Assembly (NCBI RefSeq): GCF_947490405.1
Contig: NZ_CANLGU010000002.1
Span: 620,001 to 684,000, forward strand
DNA: 64,000 nucleotides
Direction of reading: 5' to 3'
Source: an uncultured Algibacter sp.
GTDB lineage: Bacteria > Bacteroidota > Bacteroidia > Flavobacteriales > Flavobacteriaceae
Position 1 is the stretch's first letter; each line of letters opens with the position of its first letter. The notes under the pieces are model-generated. The model was not told the DNA's origin, made no database searches, and worked only from the letters and a program-made list of their open reading frames with translations. This document shows positions 26,979 to 34,818 of this stretch, one piece after another. A program made the translations under genes and the position numbers.

Positions 26979-28124
26979 ATGAGTAGGAAATTAAGAATGG
27001 GAATGGTTGGCGGTGGCGCTGGCTCATTTATAGGCGATGTACATAGAAAGGCTGCGGCCATTGATGGGATGATTGAATTGGTATGTGGTGCATTTAGTAG
27101 TACTGCAGAAAAGTCTATTGCATCTGGTATAGCACTTGGCTTAGACGAAAGCCGATGTTATGGTACGTTTGAAGACATGATTGAAAAGGAAAAAGCATTG
27201 CCTGAGGATGTGAGAATGGATTTTGTGGCTATTGTAACGCCTAATCATATGCACTTTCCACCAGCAAAAATGGCTTTAGAGCATGGGTTTCATGTGGTTT
27301 CAGATAAACCTGTAACTTTAACTTTAGAAGAAGCCGAAGCACTGGAAAAGATTGTTGGAAAAAGCGGAAAGCTATTTGCACTTACACATAATTACACTGG
27401 TAATTCTATGGTAAAACAAGCCAGAGCTATGGTAGCAAAAGGTGAATTGGGAAGTATTAGAAAAATACAAGCGCAATATTTGCAAGGGTGGTTATCTACA
27501 CCTTTGGAGAAAACCGAGCAAAAGCAAGCAGCGTGGAGAGTAGACCCCAAACGTTCTGGTATTGGTGGTGCTTTAGGCGATATTGGTACGCATGCCGAAA
27601 ACCTAATTGAATACATTACTGGATTAAAAATAGAGGAAATTGCGGCCGATTTAGGTCGATTTGGCGAAGGTCGTATTTTAGACGACGATGGCAATATGTT
27701 GATACGTATGGAAAATGGTGCGAAAGGCACAATGTCTATTTCGCAAATTGCTTTAGGTGAAGAAAATAATTTAGGTATTAAAGTGTACGGTACAAAAGGC
27801 AGCTTGGAATGGTATCAAGAAAATCCGAATGAATTGATTACGCGTTGGCTGGAAGCACCCAAAAAAATATACACACCAAACGGCAATGGTTTGCATGATG
27901 AAGCTTTGGCGGTTTCTAGAATTCCTGCGGGACACCCTGAAGGGTATTTAGAGGCTTTTGCTACTATTTATAAAAATTTTGCAACACATGTTAATGCTGT
28001 TTACGAAGGAAAATCTAGTGATACACCAGATTATCCTACGATTGCCGATGGTGTTCGTGGGATGAAATTTATTTACGCTGCTGTGAAAAGTGATACCAAT
28101 AATGCAGCTTGGACAAAAATTTAA
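26979..28124 (+). CDS. Gfo/Idh/MocA-family NAD(P)-dependent oxidoreductase
   Basis: 381-residue cytoplasmic dehydrogenase. N-terminal Rossmann fold MGMVGGGAGSFIGDVHRKAA, the family's (E/D)KP motif in HVVSDKPVTLTLEEAE, and the C-terminal alpha/beta domain with GDIGTHAENLIEYITG, which contains the conserved catalytic Asp and His. No signal peptide. In 3-keto-glycoside pathways enzymes of this family reduce the 3-keto sugar back to the plain sugar, which fits the upstream permease. It is followed by a perfect hairpin terminator. Confidence 0.88.
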   Translation: MSRKLRMGMVGGGAGSFIGDVHRKAAAIDGMIELVCGAFSSTAEKSIASGIALGLDESRCYGTFEDMIEKEKALPEDVRMDFVAIVTPNHMHFPPAKMALEHGFHVVSDKPVTLTLEEAEALEKIVGKSGKLFALTHNYTGNSMVKQARAMVAKGELGSIRKIQAQYLQGWLSTPLEKTEQKQAAWRVDPKRSGIGGALGDIGTHAENLIEYITGLKIEEIAADLGRFGEGRILDDDGNMLIRMENGAKGTMSISQIALGEENNLGIKVYGTKGSLEWYQENPNELITRWLEAPKKIYTPNGNGLHDEALAVSRIPAGHPEGYLEAFATIYKNFATHVNAVYEGKSSDTPDYPTIADGVRGMKFIYAAVKSDTNNAAWTKI

Positions 28125-28133
28125 TCTATATCT

Positions 28134-28171
28134 AGACCTGTCAGGTTTTTAAAACCTGACAGGTCTTTTTT
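28134..28171 (+). terminator. perfect 16-bp hairpin terminator
   Basis: AGACCTGTCAGGTTTT and its exact reverse complement meet around a single T (28150), then a run of T. Same sequence as the hairpin at 51804; related copies at 17740 and 55773. Confidence 0.85.
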
Positions 28172-28231
28172 GAATTAAAGGTATTTGATAATAAGTTAAC
28201 TAGCGGATAAAACAAAAATTGGCAAACACAC

Positions 28232-28321
28232 CCGCGTTAGGGATTGCAGTGGAAAGCCCACAGCCCGACGTAGGAGGTGCGAGGACTTGCAACGTAAAGC
28301 CCGACCCTTGTGGTAACGCCC
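28232..28321 (+). repeat. structured dispersed repeat, copy A
   Basis: One of five full copies of a ~90-bp element. It starts GCGTTAGGGATTGCAG and ends CCGACCCTTGTGGTAACGCC. The ends pair (GCGTTA with TAACGC), and ACC-CTTGT-GGT forms a 3' hairpin. Lies between a terminator and the next gene. Confidence 0.8.
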
Positions 28322-28348
28322 AAATAAAAAATAATTGAGTTCTCAATT

Positions 28349-28380
28349 TCTCCCTTCTGGAGAGGTTAGGAGGGGCTCAT
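28349..28380 (+). repeat. CTCCC...GAGAGGTTAGGAGGGG dispersed repeat
   Basis: A short palindrome followed by TTAGGAGGGGCT; similar copies at 51855 and 55829 and a shorter relative at 33985. Confidence 0.6.
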
Positions 28381-28392
28381 AAACAATATTTT

Positions 28393-29445
28393 ATGAAAAC
28401 TATAAAAGGACCAGCAGTATTTTTAGCGCAATTTGCAGGAAGTGAAGCGCCGTTTAACAGTTTGGATGGCATGTGCAAATGGGCTTCAGATTTAGGATAT
28501 AAAGGGATACAAATACCAACTTGGGAAACGGGATTAATTGACATTGAGAAGGCCGCGGATAGCCAAACGTATTGTGATGATTTGAAAGGAAAAGTGGCGT
28601 CGTACGGCTTGGAAATCACAGAATTATCGACACACTTGCAAGGGCAATTGGTGGCTGTAAACCCTGCGTATAACACCATGTTTGATGGGTTTGCGCCAGA
28701 AGCCGTAAGAGGCAACCCAAAAGCTAGAACGGAATGGGCGATAGATTTTGTAAAAAAATCTGGAACAGCAAGCGCACGTTTGGGCTTAAAGGCGCATGCT
28801 ACGTTTTCGGGAGCGTTAATGTGGCACACCGTGTACCCATGGCCGCAGCGTCCTAACGGATTGGTAGAGATGGGTTTTAAGGAATTGGCGGCGCGTTGGC
28901 TACCTATTTTAAATCATTTTGATGCACAAGGTGTGGATGTGTGTTACGAGATTCATCCTGGAGAGGATTTGCATGATGGGATTTCGTATGAGCGGTTTCT
29001 AGACGCTACAGGAAACCATTCGCGTGCTAATTTGTTGTACGACCCAAGTCATTTTGTATTGCAGCAGTTAGATTATTTAGCGTTTATAGATATTTATCAT
29101 GAGCGTATTAGAGCATTTCATGTTAAGGATGCAGAGTTTAATCCAACGGGTAAACAAGGTGTTTATGGTGGTTATGCCGATTGGAAAGACCGTGCTGGGC
29201 GTTTTAGAAGTTTGGGCGATGGACAAGTAGATTTTAGTGGTATTTTTTCAAAACTGACTAAATACGGGTTAGATTTATGGGCGGTTATGGAATGGGAATG
29301 CTGCATAAAATCTTCAGAACAAGGCGCAAGAGAAGGCGCACCATTTATTCAAAAACATATTATTGAAGCGGCAACACGTAGTTTTGATGATTTTGCTGGT
29401 GGTGCTATTGATGCCGATTATTTAAAAGGTATTTTGGGAATTTAG
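28393..29445 (+). CDS. cytoplasmic TIM-barrel sugar isomerase/epimerase-like protein
   Basis: 350 residues, xylose-isomerase-like barrel without a signal peptide. Metal-site motifs are plain: CYEIHPGEDLHDGISYERF, LLYDPSHFVLQQLDY, AFHVKDAEFNPTGKQGVYGG and WAVMEWECCIKS. Because it lacks the export signal of the relative at 24811, it would act on imported sugars or intermediates in the cytoplasm. It sits between the Gfo/Idh oxidoreductase and a ThuA protein, but a terminator and two repeats separate it from the former. GC content appears higher than in neighbouring genes. Confidence 0.85.
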   Translation: MKTIKGPAVFLAQFAGSEAPFNSLDGMCKWASDLGYKGIQIPTWETGLIDIEKAADSQTYCDDLKGKVASYGLEITELSTHLQGQLVAVNPAYNTMFDGFAPEAVRGNPKARTEWAIDFVKKSGTASARLGLKAHATFSGALMWHTVYPWPQRPNGLVEMGFKELAARWLPILNHFDAQGVDVCYEIHPGEDLHDGISYERFLDATGNHSRANLLYDPSHFVLQQLDYLAFIDIYHERIRAFHVKDAEFNPTGKQGVYGGYADWKDRAGRFRSLGDGQVDFSGIFSKLTKYGLDLWAVMEWECCIKSSEQGAREGAPFIQKHIIEAATRSFDDFAGGAIDADYLKGILGI

Positions 29446-29455
29446 GAACAATTAA

Positions 29456-30457
29456 ATGAAAATAGTAAACTGTAAATCAACTATGTTAAAATCAACATTT
29501 TATTTATTATTGGGATTTGTCTTTTTTGCAAGTATATCCTGCCAGTCTAAAGACGAAAAAATTAAAGTTTTAATTGTTGATGGACAAAATAATCACGTAG
29601 TGTGGCCTAAATCAACAATAATGATGAAGCAATATTTGGAAGAAACTGGTGTGTTTCAAGTTGATATTTCTAGGACTCAATTCTTGAATAAAAGTGAAAC
29701 GTTTAGTGAATGGTTAGCATTAGCTGATGTTCCTAAAGGTGTTGAAGGTAAACCGAAAACGGATCCAGGTTTTAATCCAGATTTTTCAAAATATGATGTT
29801 GTTATTTCTAATTTTGGCTGGCAGGCAGCATCTTGGTCTGAGAAAACAAAGGCGGAATTTGAGACTTATGTGAATAATGGTGGCGGTTTTGTTAGTGTCC
29901 ATGCTGCTGATAATAGTTTCCCAGAATGGAAAGCATATAATAAAATGATTGCTATTGGTGGTTGGGGAAATAGAAATGAAAAAGATGGGCCTTATTTATA
30001 CGTGGATAAAGATAATATGCCTAAAAGAGATTATACTGAAGGGGCTGCAGGTAGTCATGGTCCCAAAGAACCATTTCTTGTGACTACTTACAATAAAGAA
30101 CATCCAATTACAAAAGATATGCCTGATTCATGGATGCACACCAGTGATGAATGTTATGCGTTTTTAAGAGGACCTGCTGAGAATGTAACTATTTTGGCTA
30201 CAGCGGTATCAAGTAAAAAAGCACCAGAGTTAGAACAAAAAGAACCCGTAGTAATGGCCATAGATTATGGTAAAGGCAGAGTTTTTCACACAACTCTTGG
30301 TCACGATACAACATCATTTGAATGTGTTGGTTTTATAACGCTTTTAAGACGAGGCGTTGAATGGGCAGCTACAGGGCAAGTTGTTAATAATGAGATGCCT
30401 GAAGATTTTCCTACTGCTCAAAAAACAGCTTCTAGGTCTTTTAAAGTACAGAAATGA
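29456..30457 (+). CDS. ThuA-domain lipoprotein
   Basis: 333 residues; lipoprotein signal ending FASISCQS (Cys at residue 29 from this start; a second ATG nine codons on would also work). The mature part is a ThuA-like class I glutamine amidotransferase fold: KVLIVDGQNNHVVWPKST, then YDVVISNFGWQAASWSEKT, GGGFVSVHAADNSFPEW, and HTSDECYAF and GRVFHTTLGHD near the C-terminus. ThuA proteins were named from trehalose utilisation and recur beside DUF1080 and Gfo/Idh genes in Bacteroidota. Ten bases after the isomerase gene, so co-transcribed. Biochemical role unknown. Confidence 0.85.
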   Translation: MKIVNCKSTMLKSTFYLLLGFVFFASISCQSKDEKIKVLIVDGQNNHVVWPKSTIMMKQYLEETGVFQVDISRTQFLNKSETFSEWLALADVPKGVEGKPKTDPGFNPDFSKYDVVISNFGWQAASWSEKTKAEFETYVNNGGGFVSVHAADNSFPEWKAYNKMIAIGGWGNRNEKDGPYLYVDKDNMPKRDYTEGAAGSHGPKEPFLVTTYNKEHPITKDMPDSWMHTSDECYAFLRGPAENVTILATAVSSKKAPELEQKEPVVMAIDYGKGRVFHTTLGHDTTSFECVGFITLLRRGVEWAATGQVVNNEMPEDFPTAQKTASRSFKVQK

Positions 30458-30609
30458 TTATAGGAACTGCCATTTTTATTAACTTTCAAAGTAAAATTTG
30501 CTAAAAATCCGTTATAAAATTAAGTTTTTTGAAATAAAAGCATGAAATAATAGAAATTTCTATAATTGTTGTTAAAAACTCTATGATTTTTAATCATTTA
30601 AAAAAATAA

Positions 30610-30617
30610 TATCTTAG
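30610..30617 (+). promoter_or_regulatory. candidate arg operon -7 box
   Basis: TATCTTAG is one base off TAnnTTTG. It ends 9 bases before the GTG of the first leader frame, the same close spacing as at the ilv leader. No clear -33 box is visible. Confidence 0.35.
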
Positions 30618-30626
30618 TTTTACACT

Positions 30627-30698
30627 GTGAAAAATTTAAAAAATAAAATACGTTGTTCTACTCCCGGTTTGCCCGTGCGCAATCGCCGCCGCTTCTAA
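30627..30698 (+). CDS. arg operon leader peptide 1 (Arg-rich)
   Basis: A 23-codon frame from GTG: MKNLKNKIRCSTPGLPVR then NRRRF and stop. It ends CGC AAT CGC CGC CGC TTC, four arginines in six codons, with GC-rich codons unusual in this genome. An alternative start at the internal GTG (30675) would give the 7-residue MRNRRRF. Its place upstream of the arginine operon fits a regulatory leader sensing charged tRNA-Arg. No strong terminator follows it directly, so the mechanism is open. Confidence 0.6.
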   Translation: MKNLKNKIRCSTPGLPVRNRRRF

Positions 30699-30811
30699 TG
30701 CTCCAATATTAGTAAAAACCAAACGTAATTTTAATTTTTCAAAAAGTGTCTAAAAATTTTCTCATAGTATTTCAAAATAAAGTTAATTCGATAATTAACA
30801 ACAGTTCTATT

Positions 30812-30841
30812 ATGCGCCGTAAATTTCCACGTCGCCCGTAA
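30812..30841 (+). CDS. arg operon leader peptide 2 (MRRKFPRRP)
   Basis: A nine-codon frame from ATG, MRRKFPRRP, with four arginines and a lysine. It lies 20 bases upstream of a terminator-like hairpin and 83 bases upstream of the first enzyme gene of the arginine operon. The frame can also fold on itself (GCGCCGT with ACGTCGC). Two Arg-rich mini-frames in one leader make chance unlikely, but translation is not shown. Confidence 0.6.
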   Translation: MRRKFPRRP

Positions 30842-30860
30842 GGGTATGCTTCAATTTATT

Positions 30861-30887
30861 GAACTAGGTGAGTCCAGTTCAGCTTTT
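30861..30887 (+). terminator. candidate arg attenuator hairpin
   Basis: GAACTAGG pairs with CCAGTTC (one bulged A), loop TGAGT, then CTTTT. TTCAA (30850-30854) can pair with TTGAA (30859-30863), overlapping the 5' arm, an alternative fold. The T run is short, so termination strength is uncertain. A GTG at 30868 lies inside this hairpin. Confidence 0.45.
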
Positions 30888-30924
30888 AAAAAATAAAATA
30901 ATTGACAATAATACAAGTAAGGAA

Positions 30925-31557
30925 ATGAAGGTTGTAATAGCCGATAAATCACATATAAAATACGCTAATGCCATTTGCGAAACCATTGAAGCTTCTGCTC
31001 AGGTTAGAGGTACTGGTATAGCGAAGCGTACGCCTGAATATATATCTGCAAAGATTGAAAATGGTAATGCTGTTATTGCTCTTGATGGTGATACATTTGC
31101 AGGGTTTTGCTATATAGAAAAATGGGGACATGGTAAATTTGTAGCCAATTCTGGTTTAATTGTTCATCCAGATTACAGAGGTAAAGGTCTTGCTAAAAAA
31201 ATTAAGCATAAAGTTTTCGAGCATTCACGACATAAATTTCCAGATGCCAAAGTGTTTAGTATTACAACAGGTTTACCTGTTATGAAAATGAATAGCGATT
31301 TGGGTTATAAACCTGTTACATTTTCTGAACTTACTGACGATCAAACGTTTTGGGATGGTTGCCAAACTTGTAAAAATTATGATGTATTAACGCGTACAAA
31401 CAGAAAAATGTGTTTGTGTACAGGTATGCTTTACGATCCTAAAAAAGTTGGTAAGGAAGAAGAAGATACCAAAGAGGTAAAGGAGAAAGTATTTAAAAGA
31501 TTAAAAAGAATAAAACAAGCATTGTTTTTAAGAAAAGATAAAAAAGTAAAAAAATGA
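30925..31557 (+). CDS. GNAT N-acyltransferase, first gene of arg operon
   Basis: 210 residues from the ATG at 30925 (MKVVIADKSHIKYANAIC); a GTG 19 codons upstream lies in the attenuator hairpin. The GNAT fold is seen in SGLIVHPDYRGKGLAKKIKHKVF (acetyl-CoA loop RGKGLA). Residues about 145-170 carry a cysteine cluster, GCQTCKNYDVLTRTNRKMCLCTGMLYDP (pattern CxxC...CxC), unusual for GNATs and possibly metal-binding. The tail is lysine-rich. As head of the operon and in the absence of argA or argJ here, it is the best candidate for the glutamate N-acylating step. Its stop overlaps the argG start (ATGA). Confidence 0.8.
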   Translation: MKVVIADKSHIKYANAICETIEASAQVRGTGIAKRTPEYISAKIENGNAVIALDGDTFAGFCYIEKWGHGKFVANSGLIVHPDYRGKGLAKKIKHKVFEHSRHKFPDAKVFSITTGLPVMKMNSDLGYKPVTFSELTDDQTFWDGCQTCKNYDVLTRTNRKMCLCTGMLYDPKKVGKEEEDTKEVKEKVFKRLKRIKQALFLRKDKKVKK

Positions 31558-32729
31558 AAAAGTTAGTAATAGCCTATAGTGGTGGATTAGATACCTCATA
31601 TTGTGCGGTAAGTTTATCAAAAGAATATGATGTACATGCGGTAAGTGTAAACACTGGAGGTTTTACACAAGAAGAAATTAAACATATAGAAATCAACGCC
31701 TATAAAATGGGGGTTTCTACATATAAAAATATTGATGCGGTTTCTACATTTTATCAAAAAGTAGTAAAGTATTTAATATTTGGTAATGTTTTAAAAAACA
31801 GTACGTATCCACTCTCTGTAAGCGCAGAGCGTATTATTCAAGCTATTGAAATTATAGAATACGCTAAAAGTATTGGTGCAGAATATATAGCTCATGGTAG
31901 TACGGGTGCTGGAAATGACCAAGTGCGTTTTGATATGATTTTTCAAACCTTGGCTCCAGGGATTGAAATTATTACACCTATTAGAGATCAAAAATTAACA
32001 AGACAAGAAGAAATTGACTATTTAAAGTCTGAAGGTATTGATATGCCTTGGGAAAAATCTAAATACTCTGTAAACAAAGGGCTTTGGGGAACAAGTGTTG
32101 GTGGTGTTGAGACTTTAAAGTCTGAAAAGCCTCTACCAAGTGAAGCGTATCCATCGCAGTTAGAAAAAGAAGGTGAAGAAAAAGTTACCTTGACTTTTGA
32201 AAACGGTGAATTTGTAGCACTAAATGGAGACGCTAATAAACCAGAAGTGAATATTGAAAAATTAAATGATATAGCTTCCGCCTATGCTATTGGTAGAGAT
32301 ATTCATGTAGGCGATACTATTGTTGGTACTAAGGGGCGTGTTGGTTTTGAAGCTGCTGCTGCCTTAATTACAGTAAAAGCACATCATTTATTAGAGAAGC
32401 ATACACTTACGAAATGGCAATTACAGCATAAAGAATATGTGTCTAGTTTTTATGGCATGCATTTACATGAAGGTCAATATTTAGATCCAGTGATGAGAGA
32501 TATTGAAGCGTTTTTACAAAGTTCTCAAAAGATGGTTTCGGGTAATGTAGTGGTGAGTTTAAAGCCTTACCATTTTTCTCTAGATGGTATTGTTTCAGAC
32601 CATGATTTAATGTCGAGTAAGTTTAGTACTTATGGTGAAGAAAATAAAGCTTGGACAGCTGATGACGCTAAAGGATTTATTAAAATTCTAGGAAACCAGA
32701 ATAAAATATACAAACAAGTAAACTCGTAA
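31554..32729 (+). CDS. argG: argininosuccinate synthase
   Basis: Joins citrulline and aspartate with ATP. 391 residues, starting MKKLVIAYSGGLDTSYCAVS with the N-type ATP pyrophosphatase loop AYSGGLDTS. Later YIAHGSTGAGNDQVRF, IITPIRDQKLTRQEEIDYL and SVNKGLWGTSVGGVE are family signatures. The start overlaps the stop of the GNAT gene by four bases (ATGA), showing translational coupling. A 125-base gap with a dispersed repeat separates it from argC. Confidence 0.95.
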   Translation: MKKLVIAYSGGLDTSYCAVSLSKEYDVHAVSVNTGGFTQEEIKHIEINAYKMGVSTYKNIDAVSTFYQKVVKYLIFGNVLKNSTYPLSVSAERIIQAIEIIEYAKSIGAEYIAHGSTGAGNDQVRFDMIFQTLAPGIEIITPIRDQKLTRQEEIDYLKSEGIDMPWEKSKYSVNKGLWGTSVGGVETLKSEKPLPSEAYPSQLEKEGEEKVTLTFENGEFVALNGDANKPEVNIEKLNDIASAYAIGRDIHVGDTIVGTKGRVGFEAAAALITVKAHHLLEKHTLTKWQLQHKEYVSSFYGMHLHEGQYLDPVMRDIEAFLQSSQKMVSGNVVVSLKPYHFSLDGIVSDHDLMSSKFSTYGEENKAWTADDAKGFIKILGNQNKIYKQVNS

Positions 32730-32756
32730 TGGGTCTAAAATAAATATAAAATGAAA

Positions 32757-32850
32757 TTATTTTAGTCATTTCGACGATAGGAGAAATCACATAATTTGAG
32801 AAAGGTTATTTTATGAGTTGTCTCAATCGTTCCTTATTTCGACATGACAC
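32757..32850. repeat. TCATTTCGACGA...GAGAAATCAC repeat pair
   Basis: Between argG and argC, TCATTTCGACGATAGGAGAAATC and, facing it, ATTTCGACATGACA about 60 bases later form a loosely inverted pair (shown in parts: ATTTCGACGA, GGAGAAAT, ATTTCGACATGACA). This wording is common in flavobacterial spacers; function is unknown. Confidence 0.4.
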
Positions 32851-32854
32851 ATAA

Positions 32855-33850
32855 ATGAATAAAAGGATGGGAAATATAAAAGTTGGAATTATTGGGGGTG
32901 CGGGTTATACCGCAGGCGAATTAATTAGATTACTAATTAATCATCCTGAAGCTGAGATAGATTTTGTTTTTAGTACAAGTAACGCTGGAAACAAAATTAG
33001 TAAGGTGCACCAAGACTTAGTGGGGAGTTTAGAGTTGAAATTTACCGATACGGTAAACCCTAATATTGATGTGTTGTTTTTATGCTTAGGGCATGGTAAT
33101 TCTGTGAAATTTTTGTCTGCAAACACGTTTTCTGATGCTACTAAAATTATAGATTTAGGTAACGATTTTAGACTGGAAGCAGATAAAATTTTTGAAGGTA
33201 AAACGTTTGTGTATGGTTTGCCAGAATTGAATAAAGCGGCTATTACAAAGGCTAAATATATTGCAAACCCTGGGTGTTTTGCTACAGCGATTCAATTGGG
33301 GGTATTGCCATTGGCAGATGCTGGTTTGATAAAAAGAGATGTGCATATTAATGCGGTAACTGGTGCTACTGGCGCTGGAACATCATTATCTGCTACAACG
33401 CATTATACGTGGCGAGATAATAATTTTTCGTATTACAAACCCTTTACGCACCAGCATTTAGGTGAAATCAATCAGTCTGTGAATCAATTACAATCTGATT
33501 TTTCTTCTGAAATTATTTTTATGCCAAATAGGGGTAATTTTTCCAGAGGTATTTTTGCAACAATTTATACTGATTTTGAGGGCGATGTTGAAGATGCTAA
33601 AGCGATTTATAAATCGTTTTACAAGGATGCGAAGTTTACCTTTGTGTCACATGAGTTTTTACATATGAAACAAGTAGTGAATACCAATAAATGTTTGGTG
33701 CATCTACATAAGCATAATGGTAAATTATTAATTACAAGTACTATTGATAATTTATTGAAAGGCGCATCTGGACAAGCGGTACAGAACATGAATTTGATGT
33801 TTGGTTTAGAAGAAACGACTGGACTAGGATTAAAAGGGACTTACTTTTAA
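32855..33850 (+). CDS. argC: N-acyl-gamma-glutamyl-phosphate reductase
   Basis: NADPH-dependent reduction of N-acyl-glutamyl phosphate. 331 residues from the first ATG; the ATG at 32867 (MGNIKVGIIGGAGYTAG) is an equally likely start. The dinucleotide-binding GIIGGAGYTAGELIRLL, active-site cysteine in YIANPGCFATAIQLG and VTGATGAGTSLSATTHY are all present. Followed by a dispersed structured repeat and then proC. Confidence 0.95.
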   Translation: MNKRMGNIKVGIIGGAGYTAGELIRLLINHPEAEIDFVFSTSNAGNKISKVHQDLVGSLELKFTDTVNPNIDVLFLCLGHGNSVKFLSANTFSDATKIIDLGNDFRLEADKIFEGKTFVYGLPELNKAAITKAKYIANPGCFATAIQLGVLPLADAGLIKRDVHINAVTGATGAGTSLSATTHYTWRDNNFSYYKPFTHQHLGEINQSVNQLQSDFSSEIIFMPNRGNFSRGIFATIYTDFEGDVEDAKAIYKSFYKDAKFTFVSHEFLHMKQVVNTNKCLVHLHKHNGKLLITSTIDNLLKGASGQAVQNMNLMFGLEETTGLGLKGTYF

Positions 33851-33875
33851 AAATTTGAGTAAGCACATAAGAGTG

Positions 33876-33961
33876 GCGCGTTAGGGATTGCAGAGGAAAG
33901 CCCACAGCGACGCAGGAGCGAGGACTTGTAACGTAAAGCCCGACCCCTTGTGGGTAACGCC
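33876..33961 (+). repeat. structured dispersed repeat, copy B
   Basis: Same element as copy A, here inside the arginine operon between argC and proC. Ends pair GCGTTA/TAACGC; the 3' hairpin is one pair longer (ACCC-CTTGT-GGGT). The middle segment is shorter than in copy A. Confidence 0.8.
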
Positions 33962-33984
33962 ATAAAAAAAGAATAATAAAATAA

Positions 33985-34010
33985 GATTCCCTCCTTTGAG
34001 GGGATGACAA
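33985..34010 (+). repeat. short CCCTCC/GAGGGG palindrome
   Basis: CCCTCCTTTGAGGGG followed by ATGACAAAAG. It appears to combine the CCCCTCC repeat with the GGGAATGAC end of the CATTCCC repeat. Lies just before proC. Confidence 0.4.
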
Positions 34011-34022
34011 AAGTATTTAGAC

Positions 34023-34817
34023 ATGAAAATAGCCATTATTGGAACTGGGAATTTGGGGAGTTCGATTGCGAAAGGACTTATTAGTAACAAGTCGTTTAGC
34101 TCATTATACCTAAGTGATAGAAATACTAAGGCGGTGGATGCCTTTGAAACTCTTGAAAATGTAGAAGTTACTAGCGATAATGTTTTGGCGATAGAGCAAT
34201 CGGATATCGTTATTTTTGCATTACAACCTAAACATATTGATGGTGTTTTAGAAAGCGTAAAATCTAAAATAAGCCATAACCATATTATAATGTCTGTTGC
34301 AGCTGGTGTAGAGATAAATAGGATAGAAAATATTTTAGGCGATGACAAAAATATAATAAGGGTTATGCCTAATACAGCAATTTCTATAGGAAAATCTATG
34401 ACTTGTATTGCTGCTAATGAAACAGGGAAAGATAAGGTGCCTGTTGCAGAAGGGATTTTTGGGCAATTGGGAACAACTATGGTAATTCCTGAAGATTTAG
34501 TGCAGGCTGCTACCGTGATTTGTGCTAGTGGTATTGCTTTTTGGATGCGTTTGGTTAGAGCTACAACACAAGGCGCGATTCAATTAGGTTTTGAAGCTGA
34601 AGAGGCACATGAATTGGCTGTACAAACATGTTTTGGTTCAGCTAGCTTATTAATAGAATCTGGTAGACACCCCGAGCAGGAAATTGATAGAGTAACCACA
34701 CCAAGTGGATGCACTATTGAAGGCTTAAATGAAATGGAGCACCAAGGATTAAGCTCTGCTTTAATACAAGGGATTGTGGCTTCGTTTGAAAAAATCAATC
34801 AATTAAAAACTAAATAA
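34023..34817 (+). CDS. proC: pyrroline-5-carboxylate reductase
   Basis: Last step of proline synthesis, NAD(P)H-dependent. 264 residues, opening MKIAIIGTGNLGSSIAKGLI, then IFALQPKHIDGVLES, RVMPNTAISIGKSMTCIA and, near the C-terminus, VTTPSGCTIEGLNEMEHQG, the ProC signature region. Two bases separate it from argD, so the genes are tightly coupled. Having proC within the arginine operon is a Flavobacteriia habit. Confidence 0.94.
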   Translation: MKIAIIGTGNLGSSIAKGLISNKSFSSLYLSDRNTKAVDAFETLENVEVTSDNVLAIEQSDIVIFALQPKHIDGVLESVKSKISHNHIIMSVAAGVEINRIENILGDDKNIIRVMPNTAISIGKSMTCIAANETGKDKVPVAEGIFGQLGTTMVIPEDLVQAATVICASGIAFWMRLVRATTQGAIQLGFEAEEAHELAVQTCFGSASLLIESGRHPEQEIDRVTTPSGCTIEGLNEMEHQGLSSALIQGIVASFEKINQLKTK

Positions 34818-34818
34818 A

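Larger units (their letters stand above)
30458..30924 (+). other. arg operon leader region
   Basis: A 467-base gap. The first 150 bases are plain AT-rich DNA. From 30610 it holds a promoter-like box, two short Arg-rich reading frames, an inverted repeat at 30782-30799 (GTTAATT CGAT AATTAAC) and a terminator-like hairpin at 30861. The GC-rich CGC codons stand out sharply from their surroundings. Confidence 0.65.

Noticed and set aside
30868-30924. GTG-initiated N-terminal extension of the GNAT gene
   Set aside because: The GTG is inside the candidate attenuator hairpin and the 19 added residues do not belong to the fold; the ATG at 30925 is better.
33881-34348. 155-codon minus-strand frame opposite proC and repeat copy B
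   Set aside because: Overlaps a well-supported gene and a repeat; no recognisable domain.
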